From the NCBI GenBank assembly GCA_963753385.1, contig CAVWCC010000007.1:124001-188000 (forward strand): DNA of 64,000 bases. Reading direction: 5' to 3'. This DNA is from JALZKA01 sp963753385. Lineage in GTDB: Bacteria > Actinomycetota > Thermoleophilia > Solirubrobacterales > 70-9. Below, one piece after another: positions 42,200 to 51,438 of the stretch. The number at the start of each line of letters is the position of its first letter. Positions within the stretch are counted from its first letter, which is position 1. The position numbers and the translations under genes were made by a program. The notes beneath the pieces are model-generated. The model was not told the origin of the DNA. It worked only from the letters and a program-made list of their open reading frames with translations, and made no database searches.

Positions 42200-43380
42200 G
42201 CCTGATCCACCCCGGCCAGCTCCAGAACCGGGCGGAATCGGTGGGCGGCGCGCTCGGGGTCGGAGAGCACGCCGGCCGCATCCGCGAGCCGGAAGACCTC
42301 GGCCAGGTGGACGATCGACCGCGAGCCCTCGAGGCCGCCGAGCATCCGGAAATGACCCTGGTGCCCGTTCAGGTAGGCCATGAAGACGACGCCCACCTTG
42401 TAGTGCCCGGTGGGCGCGGCGAACATCCGGCGCGCGAGCGGGACGGTCGGCCCGAGGAGCCGCTCGTACCGGTCGAGATCGCCGTCGTCGAGGGCTCGCA
42501 GCGCCGCTGCCGCCACCGGGGCGATCGGGTCGAACACCCCGAGCAGGGCGTCGCTGGCGCCGTGCTCATCGCCCCGGATCAGCTCCGGGAAGTTGAAGTC
42601 GTCGCCCGTGTACAGGCGGACGCCGGCCGGGAGCCGCCGCCGCAGCGCGACCTCCAGGCGGTCGTCGAGGAGCGAGACCTTGATCCCGTCGATCAGCTCG
42701 GCGTGATCGGCAATCAGGCCTGCGACGGATTCCAACGCCTCGGCCGGATCCTCCACTCCCCAGTACCCGGCCAGGGCCGGATCGAAGACCTCGCCCAGCC
42801 AGTGCAGGATGACTGGGCTCCGCGCCCGCTCGAGCACCGCGTCGTATACGGCCCGGTAGTCGTCCGGTCCCCGCGCCGCCGCCGCGAGGTGGCGGCTTGC
42901 CATCAGCACCACGGTCGCCCCCTCGGACTCGATCAGCTCGCACTGCTCGACGTAGGCGTCGCGTACCCGCTCGAGCGAGGCTTGAGCACCTGGATCGAGC
43001 TGGTCCGTGCCGGCTCCACAGGCCAGCCGCCCCCCTTCCGCGCGGGCCTCGGCGGCACTCCGGCGGATCAGCTCTCGCGCGAGTGGCCAGGTCAGCGCGC
43101 CGCCGCGCTGGGCGGTGTCCATCGCGTCAGCAACCCCCAGGCCGTAGGACCAAAGGTGCCGGCGGTAAGCCATCGTCGCGTCCCAGTCGAGGGCCGGCTC
43201 GGCCACCGGATCGCCGGGCGCGGCCGGGTCGGCCACGACGTGGGCGGCGGCGAGGCACACCCTGGTGCGTACCGGCCGCCCGTCGGGGCCCGGCAACGAC
43301 GGACCGGGTCCCGGCGAGAAGCGTACGAGCGACCCGTCGGCTGCGGGCAGGATCAGCTCGGGCCGCGTCGCCAGGCTCAC
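42196..43380 (-). CDS. DUF993 protein (DHDPS-like aldolase family)
   Basis: 394-residue protein of the DUF993 family, related to the dihydrodipicolinate synthase/NAL class I aldolase barrel. Recognisable stretches are LDWDATMAYRRHLWSYGLGVADAMDTAQRG, VILHWLGEVFDPALAGYWG, IDGIKVSLLDD with the likely Schiff-base lysine (KVSL), and LYTGDDFNFPELI. It is found next to Gfo/Idh and TIM-barrel genes in other actinobacteria. GTG 43380 overlaps the upstream gene's stop (GTGA). A retro-aldol step on a keto-acid would fit the context; this is inference. Confidence 0.85.
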   Translation of the reverse strand: MSLATRPELILPAADGSLVRFSPGPGPSLPGPDGRPVRTRVCLAAAHVVADPAAPGDPVAEPALDWDATMAYRRHLWSYGLGVADAMDTAQRGGALTWPLARELIRRSAAEARAEGGRLACGAGTDQLDPGAQASLERVRDAYVEQCELIESEGATVVLMASRHLAAAARGPDDYRAVYDAVLERARSPVILHWLGEVFDPALAGYWGVEDPAEALESVAGLIADHAELIDGIKVSLLDDRLEVALRRRLPAGVRLYTGDDFNFPELIRGDEHGASDALLGVFDPIAPVAAAALRALDDGDLDRYERLLGPTVPLARRMFAAPTGHYKVGVVFMAYLNGHQGHFRMLGGLEGSRSIVHLAEVFRLADAAGVLSDPERAAHRFRPVLELAGVDQA

Positions 43381-44558
43381 GTTTCGATCGCCGGCACGTC
43401 CAGCGTCCGGCGCTCCTTCCAGGACTGGATCCCGAGCTCGGCGAGCTGGATCCCCTTGGCACCCTCGGCGAATCCCCACGGGAATGGCTCGTCCGCGACG
43501 ACGTGGCGCAGGAACAGCTCCCACTGCACCTTGAAGGCATTGTCGTAATGGCCGCGATCCGGCACCTCGCTCCAGGCGTCCCGGAACGGGATCGGGTTCG
43601 GGAGGTCGGGGTTCCAGATCGCCTTCGGGGTCGCGGTCGCGCTCTGGATCCGGCAGCCGTGCAGGCCCACCACCGCGCTGCCGTCGGTGCCGTCGACGTG
43701 CAGCTGGAGAAGCTCGTCGCGGTCAACCCGCGTGCACCACGACGAGTTGAGCTGGACCACGACGCCGCCGTCGAGCTCGAACTGGGCGTAGGCCGCGTCC
43801 TCGGCGGTGGCCGCGTACTCGTCACCCTGCTCGTCGTAGCGGACCGGAAGGTGGGTCGCGCCCAGCGCCGTCACCGTTCGCACGGGCGCGAACACGTCGT
43901 CCAGCACGTAGCGCCAATGACAGAACATGTCGACGATCACTCCGCCGCCATCCTCGCGCCGGTAGTTCCAGCTCGGCCGCTGAGCGGGAGGCTCGGGCCC
44001 CGGGAACACCCAGTAACCGAACTCGCCGCGGACCGACAGGATCCGGCCGAAAAAGCCGTCGCGGACCAGCGCCGCGAGCTTCAGGAGCCCGGGAAGGAAC
44101 AGCTTGTCCTGGACGACGCCGTGTTTGACGCCGGCTTTACGCGCGAGCCGCAGCAGGCCGAGCGCCGTTTCGACGTCCGGCGCGATCGGCTTCTCGCAGT
44201 ACACGTGCTTGCCGGCGGCGATCGCCGCCTCCACCGCCGCCGGCCGTGCGCTGGTCACCTGGGCGTCGAAGTAGATCTCGGATCGCGGGTCGGCCAGGGC
44301 CTCGTCGAGGTCGGTCGTCCAGCGCTCGACGCCACTCTCCTCCGCCAGCTCGCGAAGACGCTCCGCCCGCCGCCCGACGAGGACAGGCTCGGGCCAGATC
44401 CGCTCGCCGGACGCGATCTCGACCCCACCCTGCTCGCGGATCGCGGCGATCGAGCGCAGCAGGTGCTGGTTGGTCCCCATCCGTCCGGTGACGCCGTTCA
44501 AGATGACGCCGACCTCGCGAGTGGCACTGGCCTCAGGCGTGCGGAAAACGTTTACCAC
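43377..44558 (-). CDS. Gfo/Idh/MocA-family oxidoreductase 1
   Basis: 393-residue NAD(P)-dependent sugar/inositol-type dehydrogenase. The Rossmann start is VGVILNGVTGRMGTNQHL (about 17-34), with the catalytic lysine in HVYCEKPIAPDVETALGLL, a C-terminal sheet domain, and the active-site HWRYVLDDVF region. No start lies closer to the homology than GTG 44558, which is about eight bases after a -10-like TATCTT, so the mRNA may be leaderless. A LacI-type operator overlaps its first codons. It begins the Gfo/Idh-DUF993-TIM operon. Confidence 0.9.
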   Translation of the reverse strand: MVNVFRTPEASATREVGVILNGVTGRMGTNQHLLRSIAAIREQGGVEIASGERIWPEPVLVGRRAERLRELAEESGVERWTTDLDEALADPRSEIYFDAQVTSARPAAVEAAIAAGKHVYCEKPIAPDVETALGLLRLARKAGVKHGVVQDKLFLPGLLKLAALVRDGFFGRILSVRGEFGYWVFPGPEPPAQRPSWNYRREDGGGVIVDMFCHWRYVLDDVFAPVRTVTALGATHLPVRYDEQGDEYAATAEDAAYAQFELDGGVVVQLNSSWCTRVDRDELLQLHVDGTDGSAVVGLHGCRIQSATATPKAIWNPDLPNPIPFRDAWSEVPDRGHYDNAFKVQWELFLRHVVADEPFPWGFAEGAKGIQLAELGIQSWKERRTLDVPAIET

Positions 44559-44595
44559 GCGTGCCGAAGATAACGGCGGCGCGCCGCGATTGTCA
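44542..44595 (-). promoter_or_regulatory. Promoter and LacI operator of Gfo/Idh-DUF993 operon
   Basis: On the minus strand TTGACA (44590-44595) is followed after 18 bases by TATCTT, then GTG 44558 about eight bases on. The operator (44542-44556, CGGAAAACGTTTACC on plus) covers codons 1-6. It shares 14 of 15 bases with the site before the aldehyde dehydrogenase. Confidence 0.75.
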
Positions 44596-44600
44596 AGGGC

Positions 44601-45449
44601 TCACGTGCTGGCGCGCAGGAACGCGAGCCCGGCCGCGGCCAGCGCATCGGGCGATGGGGCCAGCGGGCGCCAGATTGACGCTGCGGTCGCGATCACCTCG
44701 TTCGCGGCGGTGAACGACTCGATGCACATCGGCCCGTCGTATCCAGCCTCGTCGAGGGCGCCCAGGAACGCGGGCCAGGCGAAGCTGTCGGCGCCCGGCG
44801 AGCCGCGGTCAGTGCCGCAGGCGTGAACGTGCGCGATCCGGCCCGCCGCCGCACGGGCCGCGACCGCGGGGTCCTTCTCCTCGATGTTCATGTGGAAGCT
44901 GTCGAGCAGCAGGCCGCAGGCCTGGTGCTCGACAGCATCGAGCAGCTCGAGACCCTGATGGACCGTGTTGATCAGGCTGGTCTCGTAGCGATTGAGGGGT
45001 TCGATCGCGAGCTTCACTCCGTGCTCGGCCGCGAGCTCCGCAACGGGCTGGAGCGCGTCGGCCACCCGGCCCAGCACCACCGGCCGCTCGCCCTCCGAGA
45101 GTCGCCAAAGGCGGCCAACCGCCGCGTACATCGGCCCCGCGACCACGCTCGAGCCGACCTCAGCGGCGACATCGACGCAGTGCCGCAGATACTCGATCGT
45201 CGCGGCGACAACTTCGGCATCGTCGACGGCGAGGTCGCGGCCCGGAGGCATCACGCAACAGACTCCCGCCCCGAGGCCCAGCTCCGCCAGCAGTTCCGCT
45301 GCGCGAGCCGGGTCCCAGGCACCGGGCTCCTCGACCGGCAGCTCGATCAGGTCGAACCCCAGCTCCTTGACCCGGGGCGCGACCTCACCGATCGCGCGAT
45401 CGGTGATCGGCGACTCCCAGATCCAGATGTTCGCCCCGATCGCGGTCAA
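44601..45449 (-). CDS. Sugar epimerase-like TIM barrel 2
   Basis: 282-residue TIM barrel resembling D-tagatose/D-psicose 3-epimerases. Metal-ligand strands: KELGFDLIELPVEEPG, KLAIEPLNRYETSLINT (Glu), CGLLLDSFHMNIEEKD (Asp/His), IAHVHACGTDRGSPG (His), and MCIESF (Glu). The start is TTG 45449; no better codon precedes ANIWIWES. It follows the binding-protein gene after a hairpin and precedes the Gfo/Idh 1 promoter, so it may be the last gene of the transporter transcript. Confidence 0.87.
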   Translation of the reverse strand: MTAIGANIWIWESPITDRAIGEVAPRVKELGFDLIELPVEEPGAWDPARAAELLAELGLGAGVCCVMPPGRDLAVDDAEVVAATIEYLRHCVDVAAEVGSSVVAGPMYAAVGRLWRLSEGERPVVLGRVADALQPVAELAAEHGVKLAIEPLNRYETSLINTVHQGLELLDAVEHQACGLLLDSFHMNIEEKDPAVAARAAAGRIAHVHACGTDRGSPGADSFAWPAFLGALDEAGYDGPMCIESFTAANEVIATAASIWRPLAPSPDALAAAGLAFLRAST

Positions 45450-45470
45450 GTCTCAACGGCTGGCCCAGAC

Positions 45471-45518
45471 CGGGAGGTGCGGCCGAGCGTGGCGCCTTGT
45501 CACGCTCGGCCGCTCCCG
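45471..45518 (-). other. Strong intercistronic hairpin after binding-protein gene
   Basis: Stem of 12 bp (45480-45491 with 45501-45512), a 3-nt bulge, then 6 bp (45471-45476 with 45513-45518), and a 9-nt loop. There is no U run on the minus strand. It sits where importer operons often carry a stabilising or partly terminating hairpin that favours binding-protein expression. Confidence 0.7.
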
Positions 45519-45546
45519 GTGAGAGACGTACTGACTCTCTGCCTGG

Positions 45547-46761
45547 TTACTCCCAGTCCTCGGGATAACCGGGCAGGTCCTCGCACCCGCACGTCGCGTA
45601 GTGCAGATCCGGCAGACCTTCGTTGTCCGCCACGACTTGCTCCAGCTCGTCCTGGGTGATCGGTACCTGCGGCAGGATCCACTCCTTCGGAACCTCTTCG
45701 CCGGACAGAATCCGGGTCGCCGCGATGATCGGCGTCCGCCACTGGAAATTCGAGTAGACGGGCGCGACTGCTGTTAGTCCGTCCTCCTGCCACTTGCGCA
45801 GGAAGTCGAGCTGATCCTCACCGGTGATCGGGGGGATCTCCTGGCCCGCGTCCTCGAATGCCTCGGCGGCGGCGACGCTGGTCGCGCCGGCGTCCATCCA
45901 GATGCCGTCGAGCTCACCCTCGCGGGCGATGTAGTCGGAGACGATCTGCTTCGTGTTGGCAGCGTCGCCCTCCGTCTGCTCGTCGCCGACGATCTCGAGG
46001 TCGGAGTCCGCGAAGACCTCCTGGGCCGCTGACCACCGCGTCTCCAGGACGTCCACACCCGGCAGGATCCGCAATGCGAGGATCTTGCCTCCCGAGTCGA
46101 CGTTGTCGACCAGGAACTCCGCTGCGTCCGCTCCGAACGCGTAACCGCCGATCGGCTTGATGAACGTCACCGGACAGTCGGTGTCGACACCGCGGTCGAA
46201 CACGATCACCGGGATCCCGGTATCGCACGCCTGCTCGACGGCTGGCGTCAACGTGGCCGTCGTGTTCGGCGAGACGATCAACGCATCGCAGTTGTCGCCG
46301 CGCGTCAGGGACTGAATGTCCGAGATCTGCTTGTCGTCGCTCGCCTCGGCGTCAACGGCATTGAAATCGGCGATCTCGTCGCCGAGCGCCTCGACCTGGG
46401 CCTGCATCGTCTGCCAACCGACCACCCGCCAGGGGTTGTCGACCGCGGCGTTCGAGAAGCAGATGTTCCACGGTCCGGGCTTCTCGTACTCTGCGGTGTC
46501 GACCAGCTCCGGCTCGATCGCCTGGACCCAGGGGTCGTCGCCGGCCCCGAAGTCCTCAGGCTCGACATCGCGTTGCGCGAGCTCCGTGTCCAGCTGCTGC
46601 TGGTCGAAGAAATCCGGGTTGTGGTCCGGCGTGAACGACGCCGTCTCACCGCCGTCGCCTCCGTCGTCGTCATCGTCCCCGCACGCTGCGAGGCCGAAAG
46701 CGAGCAGCCCTGCTGCGAGCAGCATCAGAGCTGCGCGCAACCAGTTGTTTGGCCTACTCAT
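45547..46761 (-). CDS. Sugar ABC transporter substrate-binding lipoprotein
   Basis: 404-residue periplasmic-binding protein of the ribose/xylose class. The lipoprotein signal ends LLAFGLAACGDDDDD (Cys about 27), followed by an acidic linker. The mature domain shows NICFSNAAVDNPWRVVGWQTMQ, DALIVSPNTTATLTPAVEQAC, IPVIVFDRGVDTDCPVTFI and DGIWMDAGATSVAAAEAFEDAG. ATG 46761 follows AGGAGGAGG. It is probably the recognition subunit for the permeases and ATPase upstream. The ligand is a sugar or polyol by family. Confidence 0.92.
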   Translation of the reverse strand: MSRPNNWLRAALMLLAAGLLAFGLAACGDDDDDGGDGGETASFTPDHNPDFFDQQQLDTELAQRDVEPEDFGAGDDPWVQAIEPELVDTAEYEKPGPWNICFSNAAVDNPWRVVGWQTMQAQVEALGDEIADFNAVDAEASDDKQISDIQSLTRGDNCDALIVSPNTTATLTPAVEQACDTGIPVIVFDRGVDTDCPVTFIKPIGGYAFGADAAEFLVDNVDSGGKILALRILPGVDVLETRWSAAQEVFADSDLEIVGDEQTEGDAANTKQIVSDYIAREGELDGIWMDAGATSVAAAEAFEDAGQEIPPITGEDQLDFLRKWQEDGLTAVAPVYSNFQWRTPIIAATRILSGEEVPKEWILPQVPITQDELEQVVADNEGLPDLHYATCGCEDLPGYPEDWE

Positions 46762-46822
46762 CTGAATCCTCCTCCTCCTAGTGACTTGCCTGATTTGTTC
46801 GGTCAAGTTGATTCACATCCCC

Positions 46823-47845
46823 TCAGCCCTCTCGAGCCCTGAACGCCGCCACGGCAACGGCGGCCACGATCACGATGCCGGTAAAAGCCTGCTCGAACGC
46901 GCGATCGACGCCGTAGAGGTTGAGCAGCTTGAACAGCGCCTCAAGGACGAGGGCGCCGGCGATCGCTCCCGTGACCGAACCGCGGCCGCCCCCGAGCACG
47001 GTCCCGCCGAGCACCGCCGCGGTGATCGCCTGGAACTCGAGGCCGATCCCCACCTGCGAAGTGACTCCGGCGAAACCGGCGAGCAGGATGCCCGCGATCA
47101 CCGCGGACGTCGCCGAGATCACGAACGCCGCGGTGCGCACTCGCGGCACGTTCACGCCCGAGAGCGCAGCCGCACGGTCGTTGTCGCCGACCGCGAGCAC
47201 CCGCCGTCCGAAGCCTCCGCGGGCGACGACGGCCGCCACGACAGCACACGCGATCAGCACGATCGCCGAGTACGGCAGCTCCTCGAGGATCGGAACGCCC
47301 TCGATTCCCTCGCGGCCGATGGTGCGGAAGTTGTCGGCGAGGTCGCCCACCGGCGCGCCCCCGGTCCACAGGAAGACCGCCCCGTTCAGGATCAGGAGCA
47401 TCGCCAGCGTGACGATGAACGAGGGCACGCGCAGGATCGTCGTGCAGAAGCCGTTGAAGAGACCGACCGCGAGCCCGATCCCGAACAGCACCAGGATCAC
47501 CGGCACCGTGTTCGCCGGATCCCCGTCGATCAGCTTCGCCGCGACCACCGCCACGACCGTCACCAGCGACCCGACGGAGAGGTCGAACTCGCCGGACGCG
47601 AGCACGAAGTAGGCGCCGATCGCGAGGATCGCGAGCGGCGCGGAGGTCTTCAGGTAGGCGAGGAAGCCCTCGGGGGTCAGGAAGTTCTGGTCCGCGAACG
47701 AGATCCAGACGAAGACCACGATCAGGAGCCCCCAGACGACCGGGATCGCGCGCAGGGCGTTGAGGCCGGTCTCGAGCCACTGTGGCCGCTCATCCACGCC
47801 GACGGGCGGCTCCGGAACCGGGGTCCCTGGGGCCGGCGCGCTCAT
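46823..47845 (-). CDS. Ribose-type ABC permease 2
   Basis: 341-residue RbsC/XylH-like permease with about eight to ten helices. Family motifs are ASGEFDLSVGSLVTVVAVVAA (about 112-132), FCTTILRVPSFIVTLAMLLIL and ITAAVLGGTVLGGGRGSVTGAI. ATG 47845 overlaps the preceding permease stop (ATGA). Two different permeases in one operon suggest a heterodimeric channel. Confidence 0.92.
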   Translation of the reverse strand: MSAPAPGTPVPEPPVGVDERPQWLETGLNALRAIPVVWGLLIVVFVWISFADQNFLTPEGFLAYLKTSAPLAILAIGAYFVLASGEFDLSVGSLVTVVAVVAAKLIDGDPANTVPVILVLFGIGLAVGLFNGFCTTILRVPSFIVTLAMLLILNGAVFLWTGGAPVGDLADNFRTIGREGIEGVPILEELPYSAIVLIACAVVAAVVARGGFGRRVLAVGDNDRAAALSGVNVPRVRTAAFVISATSAVIAGILLAGFAGVTSQVGIGLEFQAITAAVLGGTVLGGGRGSVTGAIAGALVLEALFKLLNLYGVDRAFEQAFTGIVIVAAVAVAAFRAREG

Positions 47846-48939
47846 GTCGTCGCCCCCGCGGGCTCGGGCCCGGGCGTCTGCCCGGTCGCGGCCGCGGCCT
47901 CTTCGCGGCGGTGACGGGTCCACCGGATCGAGTACGCCGCCACCGCGGCGATGATGATCAGGCCGCGTGCCACGTCCTTGGCGAATGCGTTGACCTCCAG
48001 CTGGTTGAACGTGCTGTCGAGCATCGCGAGGATGAAGACGCCCGCCAGCGTGCCGAGCACCCCGCCGCGACCGCCGAGCAGATAGGTACCGCCCAACACG
48101 ACCGCGGCGATCGACTCGAGGTCGTAGCCCCCCTCGATCGCGATCGTCGGGCTGCCGGCGCCGAGCCGGCTGGCGATGAACAGACCCGTGATGGCGGCGG
48201 CGACCGCGCAGAGCACGTGCGCGGCGATGATCACCCGGTGGGTGCGGACACCTGAGAGCTTTGCCACGTCCTCGTCGCCGCCGACCGCGTAGAGGCGGTT
48301 GCCGAAGCGGCTGTAGCGCAGCAGGAACCAGGCGCAAGCGAACACCGCCAGCAGCAGGACCACCGAGATCGGGACCGGGCCCCAGCTCTCGAAGCCCAGG
48401 TTCTGGAAGCTGTCGGGCACGCCGGTGACCGGGCCCGCGTACTTGCTCTCGACGTAGCCGCGCAGGACCAGCGCCATGCCGAGGGTCGCGATGAACGCGT
48501 TGACCCGGAGCTTGGTGATGACCAGGCCGTTGACGAGGCCGACGCCGGCCCCGAACAGGAGGACGACGATGATCCCGAGCACGATCCTCGAGTCCTGGCC
48601 GTTCATCGTCTCGGCAGCGAGGATCGAGCCGAGGCCCACGACCCAGCCGACCGAGAGGTCGAGCGACGCCCCGAGGATCACCAGCGTCTGGCCCGCGGCG
48701 ACGATGCCCAGGGCGACGGAGCGCACGAACATCTCCCGGATGTTGTCGACGCTCAGGAACTCGCCGGTGCTGCTGTCTTGGTCGATCGAGACCGCGATCA
48801 CGCAGGCGACGAAGACGACGATGAGGACGATGAAGACCGGCCCGGAGGTGCTGCCTGCGAAACGTCGGAACGCCGCGCCGACCCCGCTCAGGGCGCCGTC
48901 GGCAGGCCCCGGCGACGGGCGCTCGGAAACAGCGCTCAT
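47842..48939 (-). CDS. Ribose-type ABC permease 1
   Basis: 365-residue RbsC-like permease. LGASLDLSVGWVVGLGSILAA, GLVITKLRVNAFIATLGMALVLRG and SIAAVVLGGTYLLGGRGGVLGTLAG are the family signatures. It has hydrophilic N- and C-terminal tails. ATG 48939 overlaps the ATPase stop by four bases. Confidence 0.92.
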   Translation of the reverse strand: MSAVSERPSPGPADGALSGVGAAFRRFAGSTSGPVFIVLIVVFVACVIAVSIDQDSSTGEFLSVDNIREMFVRSVALGIVAAGQTLVILGASLDLSVGWVVGLGSILAAETMNGQDSRIVLGIIVVLLFGAGVGLVNGLVITKLRVNAFIATLGMALVLRGYVESKYAGPVTGVPDSFQNLGFESWGPVPISVVLLLAVFACAWFLLRYSRFGNRLYAVGGDEDVAKLSGVRTHRVIIAAHVLCAVAAAITGLFIASRLGAGSPTIAIEGGYDLESIAAVVLGGTYLLGGRGGVLGTLAGVFILAMLDSTFNQLEVNAFAKDVARGLIIIAAVAAYSIRWTRHRREEAAAATGQTPGPEPAGATT

Positions 48940-50507
48940 TCCGGGGCCCCCTCGCCTGGGACGGGCGGTGACTCACTCGCGACGTCGCGCTCGCCGGTCG
49001 CGAGGAACATGATGTCGGCCTCCTCCGGCCCGGCGGTGAGCTCGCCCGCGATCGAGCCCTGACGCATGACGATGATCCGGTCGCTCATCCCGATCACCTC
49101 GGGCAGCTCGGACGAGATCATCACCACGGCGACGCCCTCGTTGGCGAGGCCGCGGATCAGGTCGTGGATGCCGGCCTTGGCGCCGACGTCGATGCCGCGC
49201 GTCGGCTCGTCGAAGATCACCAGCCGCGGCTCGGTCGCGAGCCACTTGCAGAGCACCACCTTCTGCTGGTTGCCGCCGGACAGGAAGCGCACCTCCTGGC
49301 CGAGGGCACGGAACCGCAGCTCCACGGCCTTGACCAGCGTCCCGACCTCGAGCTCGTGCTCGCGGCGCAGGGACCTCCTCAGGCTGCGCCAGGCCAGGCT
49401 GACGTTGTCGCGGATTGACTGCGAGAGCGCCAATCCCTCCGCCTTGCGGTCCTCGGTGACGAACCCGATCCCGGCGGACACCGCGGCGCGGGGGGAGCCG
49501 ATCCGGCGCTCCTTGCCGTCGAGCTCGAGCGTGCCGTGCCGGAACGCGTCGGCACCGAAGATCGCGCGGGCGAGCTCGGTCCGGCCCGATCCCTGAAGGC
49601 CGGCCACCCCGACGATCTCCCCGGCGTGGACGTCGAGGTCGATGTCCGAAAGCACGTCGTTGCCGGCGGCGCGAAGCTTGAGCCGGACCGGCCCGCGCGT
49701 GCCGGCGGCGCCCCGCGGCGGGAAGTACTGGTCGAGCTCGCGGCCGACCATCAGCCGGACCAGCTCCGGGGAGGTCACCTCGTTGCTCGCGACGGTCTTC
49801 ACCAGCTTGCCGTCCTTGAGCACGGTGATCCGCTCGGCGATCTCGAACACCTCCTTGAGGCGGTGCGAGATGTAGAAGACCGCCAGGCCGCGCTCTCTGA
49901 GCCGTTGGACCTGCGCGAACAACTGCTCCACCTCGTGGGCGGCGAGCGCCGCCGTGGGCTCATCCATGACCATGATCCGCGAGTCGAGCGACAGCGCCTT
50001 TGCGATCTCGACCGTCTGCTGCCGGGCGACCGGAAGGTTCCCGACCAGGTCGTGTGGCGACATCGGATCGTCCGGCGCGAGCTCGGCGAGCAGCTCGGCG
50101 GAACGCTCCTCCATCCCGTGCCGGTCGATCAGGATGCCCCGGCGCGGTTCCCTGCCGAGGAAGATGTTCTCGGCGACGGTGCGGTCGGGCAGGAGGTTGA
50201 ACTCCTGGTAGATGATCGCCACTCCGGCCTGCTGGCCTTCGAGGGGGTGGTGGAACTCGACCGGCTCGCCGTCGATGCGAATCTCGCCCTCGCTCGGGCG
50301 GTAAGCGCCGCAGAGGATCTTCATCAGGGTCGACTTGCCCGCCCCGTTCTCACCGACGATCGCGTGCACCTCGCCGGCCGTGCAGGCGAGGTCGACATCG
50401 TCGAGCACCCGCACCCCGAGGAACTCCTTGCCGATCCCGCTCATCTCGATCAGCGGTGGGGTACCGGCGCCGGCCTCGTGGTCGACTCTTTCGTCGGCGA
50501 CGCTCAC
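48936..50507 (-). CDS. Sugar ABC transporter ATPase, double domain (RbsA/MglA type)
   Basis: 523-residue fused ATPase. Domain 1 has Walker A VGENGAGKST (about 51-60), YQEFNLLP, a signature region LPVARQQTVEIAKAL and Walker B MVMDEPTAAL. Domain 2 has a degenerate Walker A GLQGSGRTEL, as usual in this family, a full LSGGNQQKV signature, and VIFDEPTRGIDVGAK. GTG 50507 lies 10 bases after the TIM-barrel stop. It energises the two permeases. Confidence 0.93.
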   Translation of the reverse strand: MSVADERVDHEAGAGTPPLIEMSGIGKEFLGVRVLDDVDLACTAGEVHAIVGENGAGKSTLMKILCGAYRPSEGEIRIDGEPVEFHHPLEGQQAGVAIIYQEFNLLPDRTVAENIFLGREPRRGILIDRHGMEERSAELLAELAPDDPMSPHDLVGNLPVARQQTVEIAKALSLDSRIMVMDEPTAALAAHEVEQLFAQVQRLRERGLAVFYISHRLKEVFEIAERITVLKDGKLVKTVASNEVTSPELVRLMVGRELDQYFPPRGAAGTRGPVRLKLRAAGNDVLSDIDLDVHAGEIVGVAGLQGSGRTELARAIFGADAFRHGTLELDGKERRIGSPRAAVSAGIGFVTEDRKAEGLALSQSIRDNVSLAWRSLRRSLRREHELEVGTLVKAVELRFRALGQEVRFLSGGNQQKVVLCKWLATEPRLVIFDEPTRGIDVGAKAGIHDLIRGLANEGVAVVMISSELPEVIGMSDRIIVMRQGSIAGELTAGPEEADIMFLATGERDVASESPPVPGEGAPE

Positions 50508-50517
50508 CGTTCGAACC

Positions 50518-51438
50518 TCACAGGACGAGTGGCCTCAGGTTCCGATGGGCGATCTCGAGCCCGGCCTCGACCTTCTGGGGCGTGCCGCCCCAGACCGGGT
50601 CCTCGTGCTCGACCGAGAGGACGCCCTCGAACCCGCCCTCGTACAGGGCGTCCACGTAGCGCGGGAAGTCGACCTCGCCGAGCCCCGGGATCCGGTAGCG
50701 CCACCAGCCCATGTCCCAGGGATCGCGCTCGCGGTCTGAGAGACGGCCGAAGAACCCGAAACGGTTGCGCTTCTCCGGAAAGGTCTCTGCGTCCTTGGCG
50801 TGGGCGTGGGCGACCTTGTCCACGTAGGGCCGCAGCGCGGCGACGGGGTCGATCCCGAGCCACAGCAGGTGCGAGGGGTCGAAGTTCAGGTGGAGCCCAA
50901 GCCCGAACATCCACTCCCAGAGCTCGGGCGAGTAGGCGAGATTGCCGGGGCCGCCGTCCGGCGTCCAGCCCTCCATCACGCAGTTCTCGATCATCAGCTT
51001 GACGCCGCGCTCGCCCGCGTAGTCGACGAGCGGCGGGAAGACGCGTTCGGCCTCCCGCAGGTTGTCGGCGGCGCTGCGTCCCGGGTCGCGCCCGATGAAC
51101 GTCCCGACCGGCACGCCACCGAGCGCGGCGGCCGCGTCGATGCAGGCGCGAATGTGCCCGTGGTACGCCTCCCGCTCGGCCGGGTCCGGGTGGAGATTGT
51201 TGTCGTAGTACGCGAGCGCGGAAAGCTCGAGGCCATGCTCGTCAAGCGCCCGGCGCACCCGATCCGCCTCGGCCTCGTCGAAGGCGTCGGCGGCGACATG
51301 CGCAGCCGTGAACGGTCGATCGCCGAGCTTCGGCCACGCCGCAAGTTCGAGCGCCTCGTAGCCGTGGCCGCCGGCCCACGCCGCAATCTCCTCGAGCGGC
51401 CGCTCGGGCATGCAGGCGGTCAGGAAGCCGAGCTTCAC
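50518..51438 (-). CDS. Sugar phosphate isomerase/epimerase-like TIM barrel 3
   Basis: 306-residue xylose-isomerase-like barrel: MKLGFLTACMPERPLEEIAAWA, MIENCVMEGW (Glu), LHLNFDPSHLLWLGIDP (Asp, His), KVAHAHAKDAE (His), and VLSVEHEDP (Glu), giving a complete set of metal ligands. It resembles proteins paired with Gfo/Idh dehydrogenases in inositol and keto-sugar pathways. ATG 51438 overlaps the Gfo/Idh 2 stop by four bases. Confidence 0.88.
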   Translation of the reverse strand: MKLGFLTACMPERPLEEIAAWAGGHGYEALELAAWPKLGDRPFTAAHVAADAFDEAEADRVRRALDEHGLELSALAYYDNNLHPDPAEREAYHGHIRACIDAAAALGGVPVGTFIGRDPGRSAADNLREAERVFPPLVDYAGERGVKLMIENCVMEGWTPDGGPGNLAYSPELWEWMFGLGLHLNFDPSHLLWLGIDPVAALRPYVDKVAHAHAKDAETFPEKRNRFGFFGRLSDRERDPWDMGWWRYRIPGLGEVDFPRYVDALYEGGFEGVLSVEHEDPVWGGTPQKVEAGLEIAHRNLRPLVL

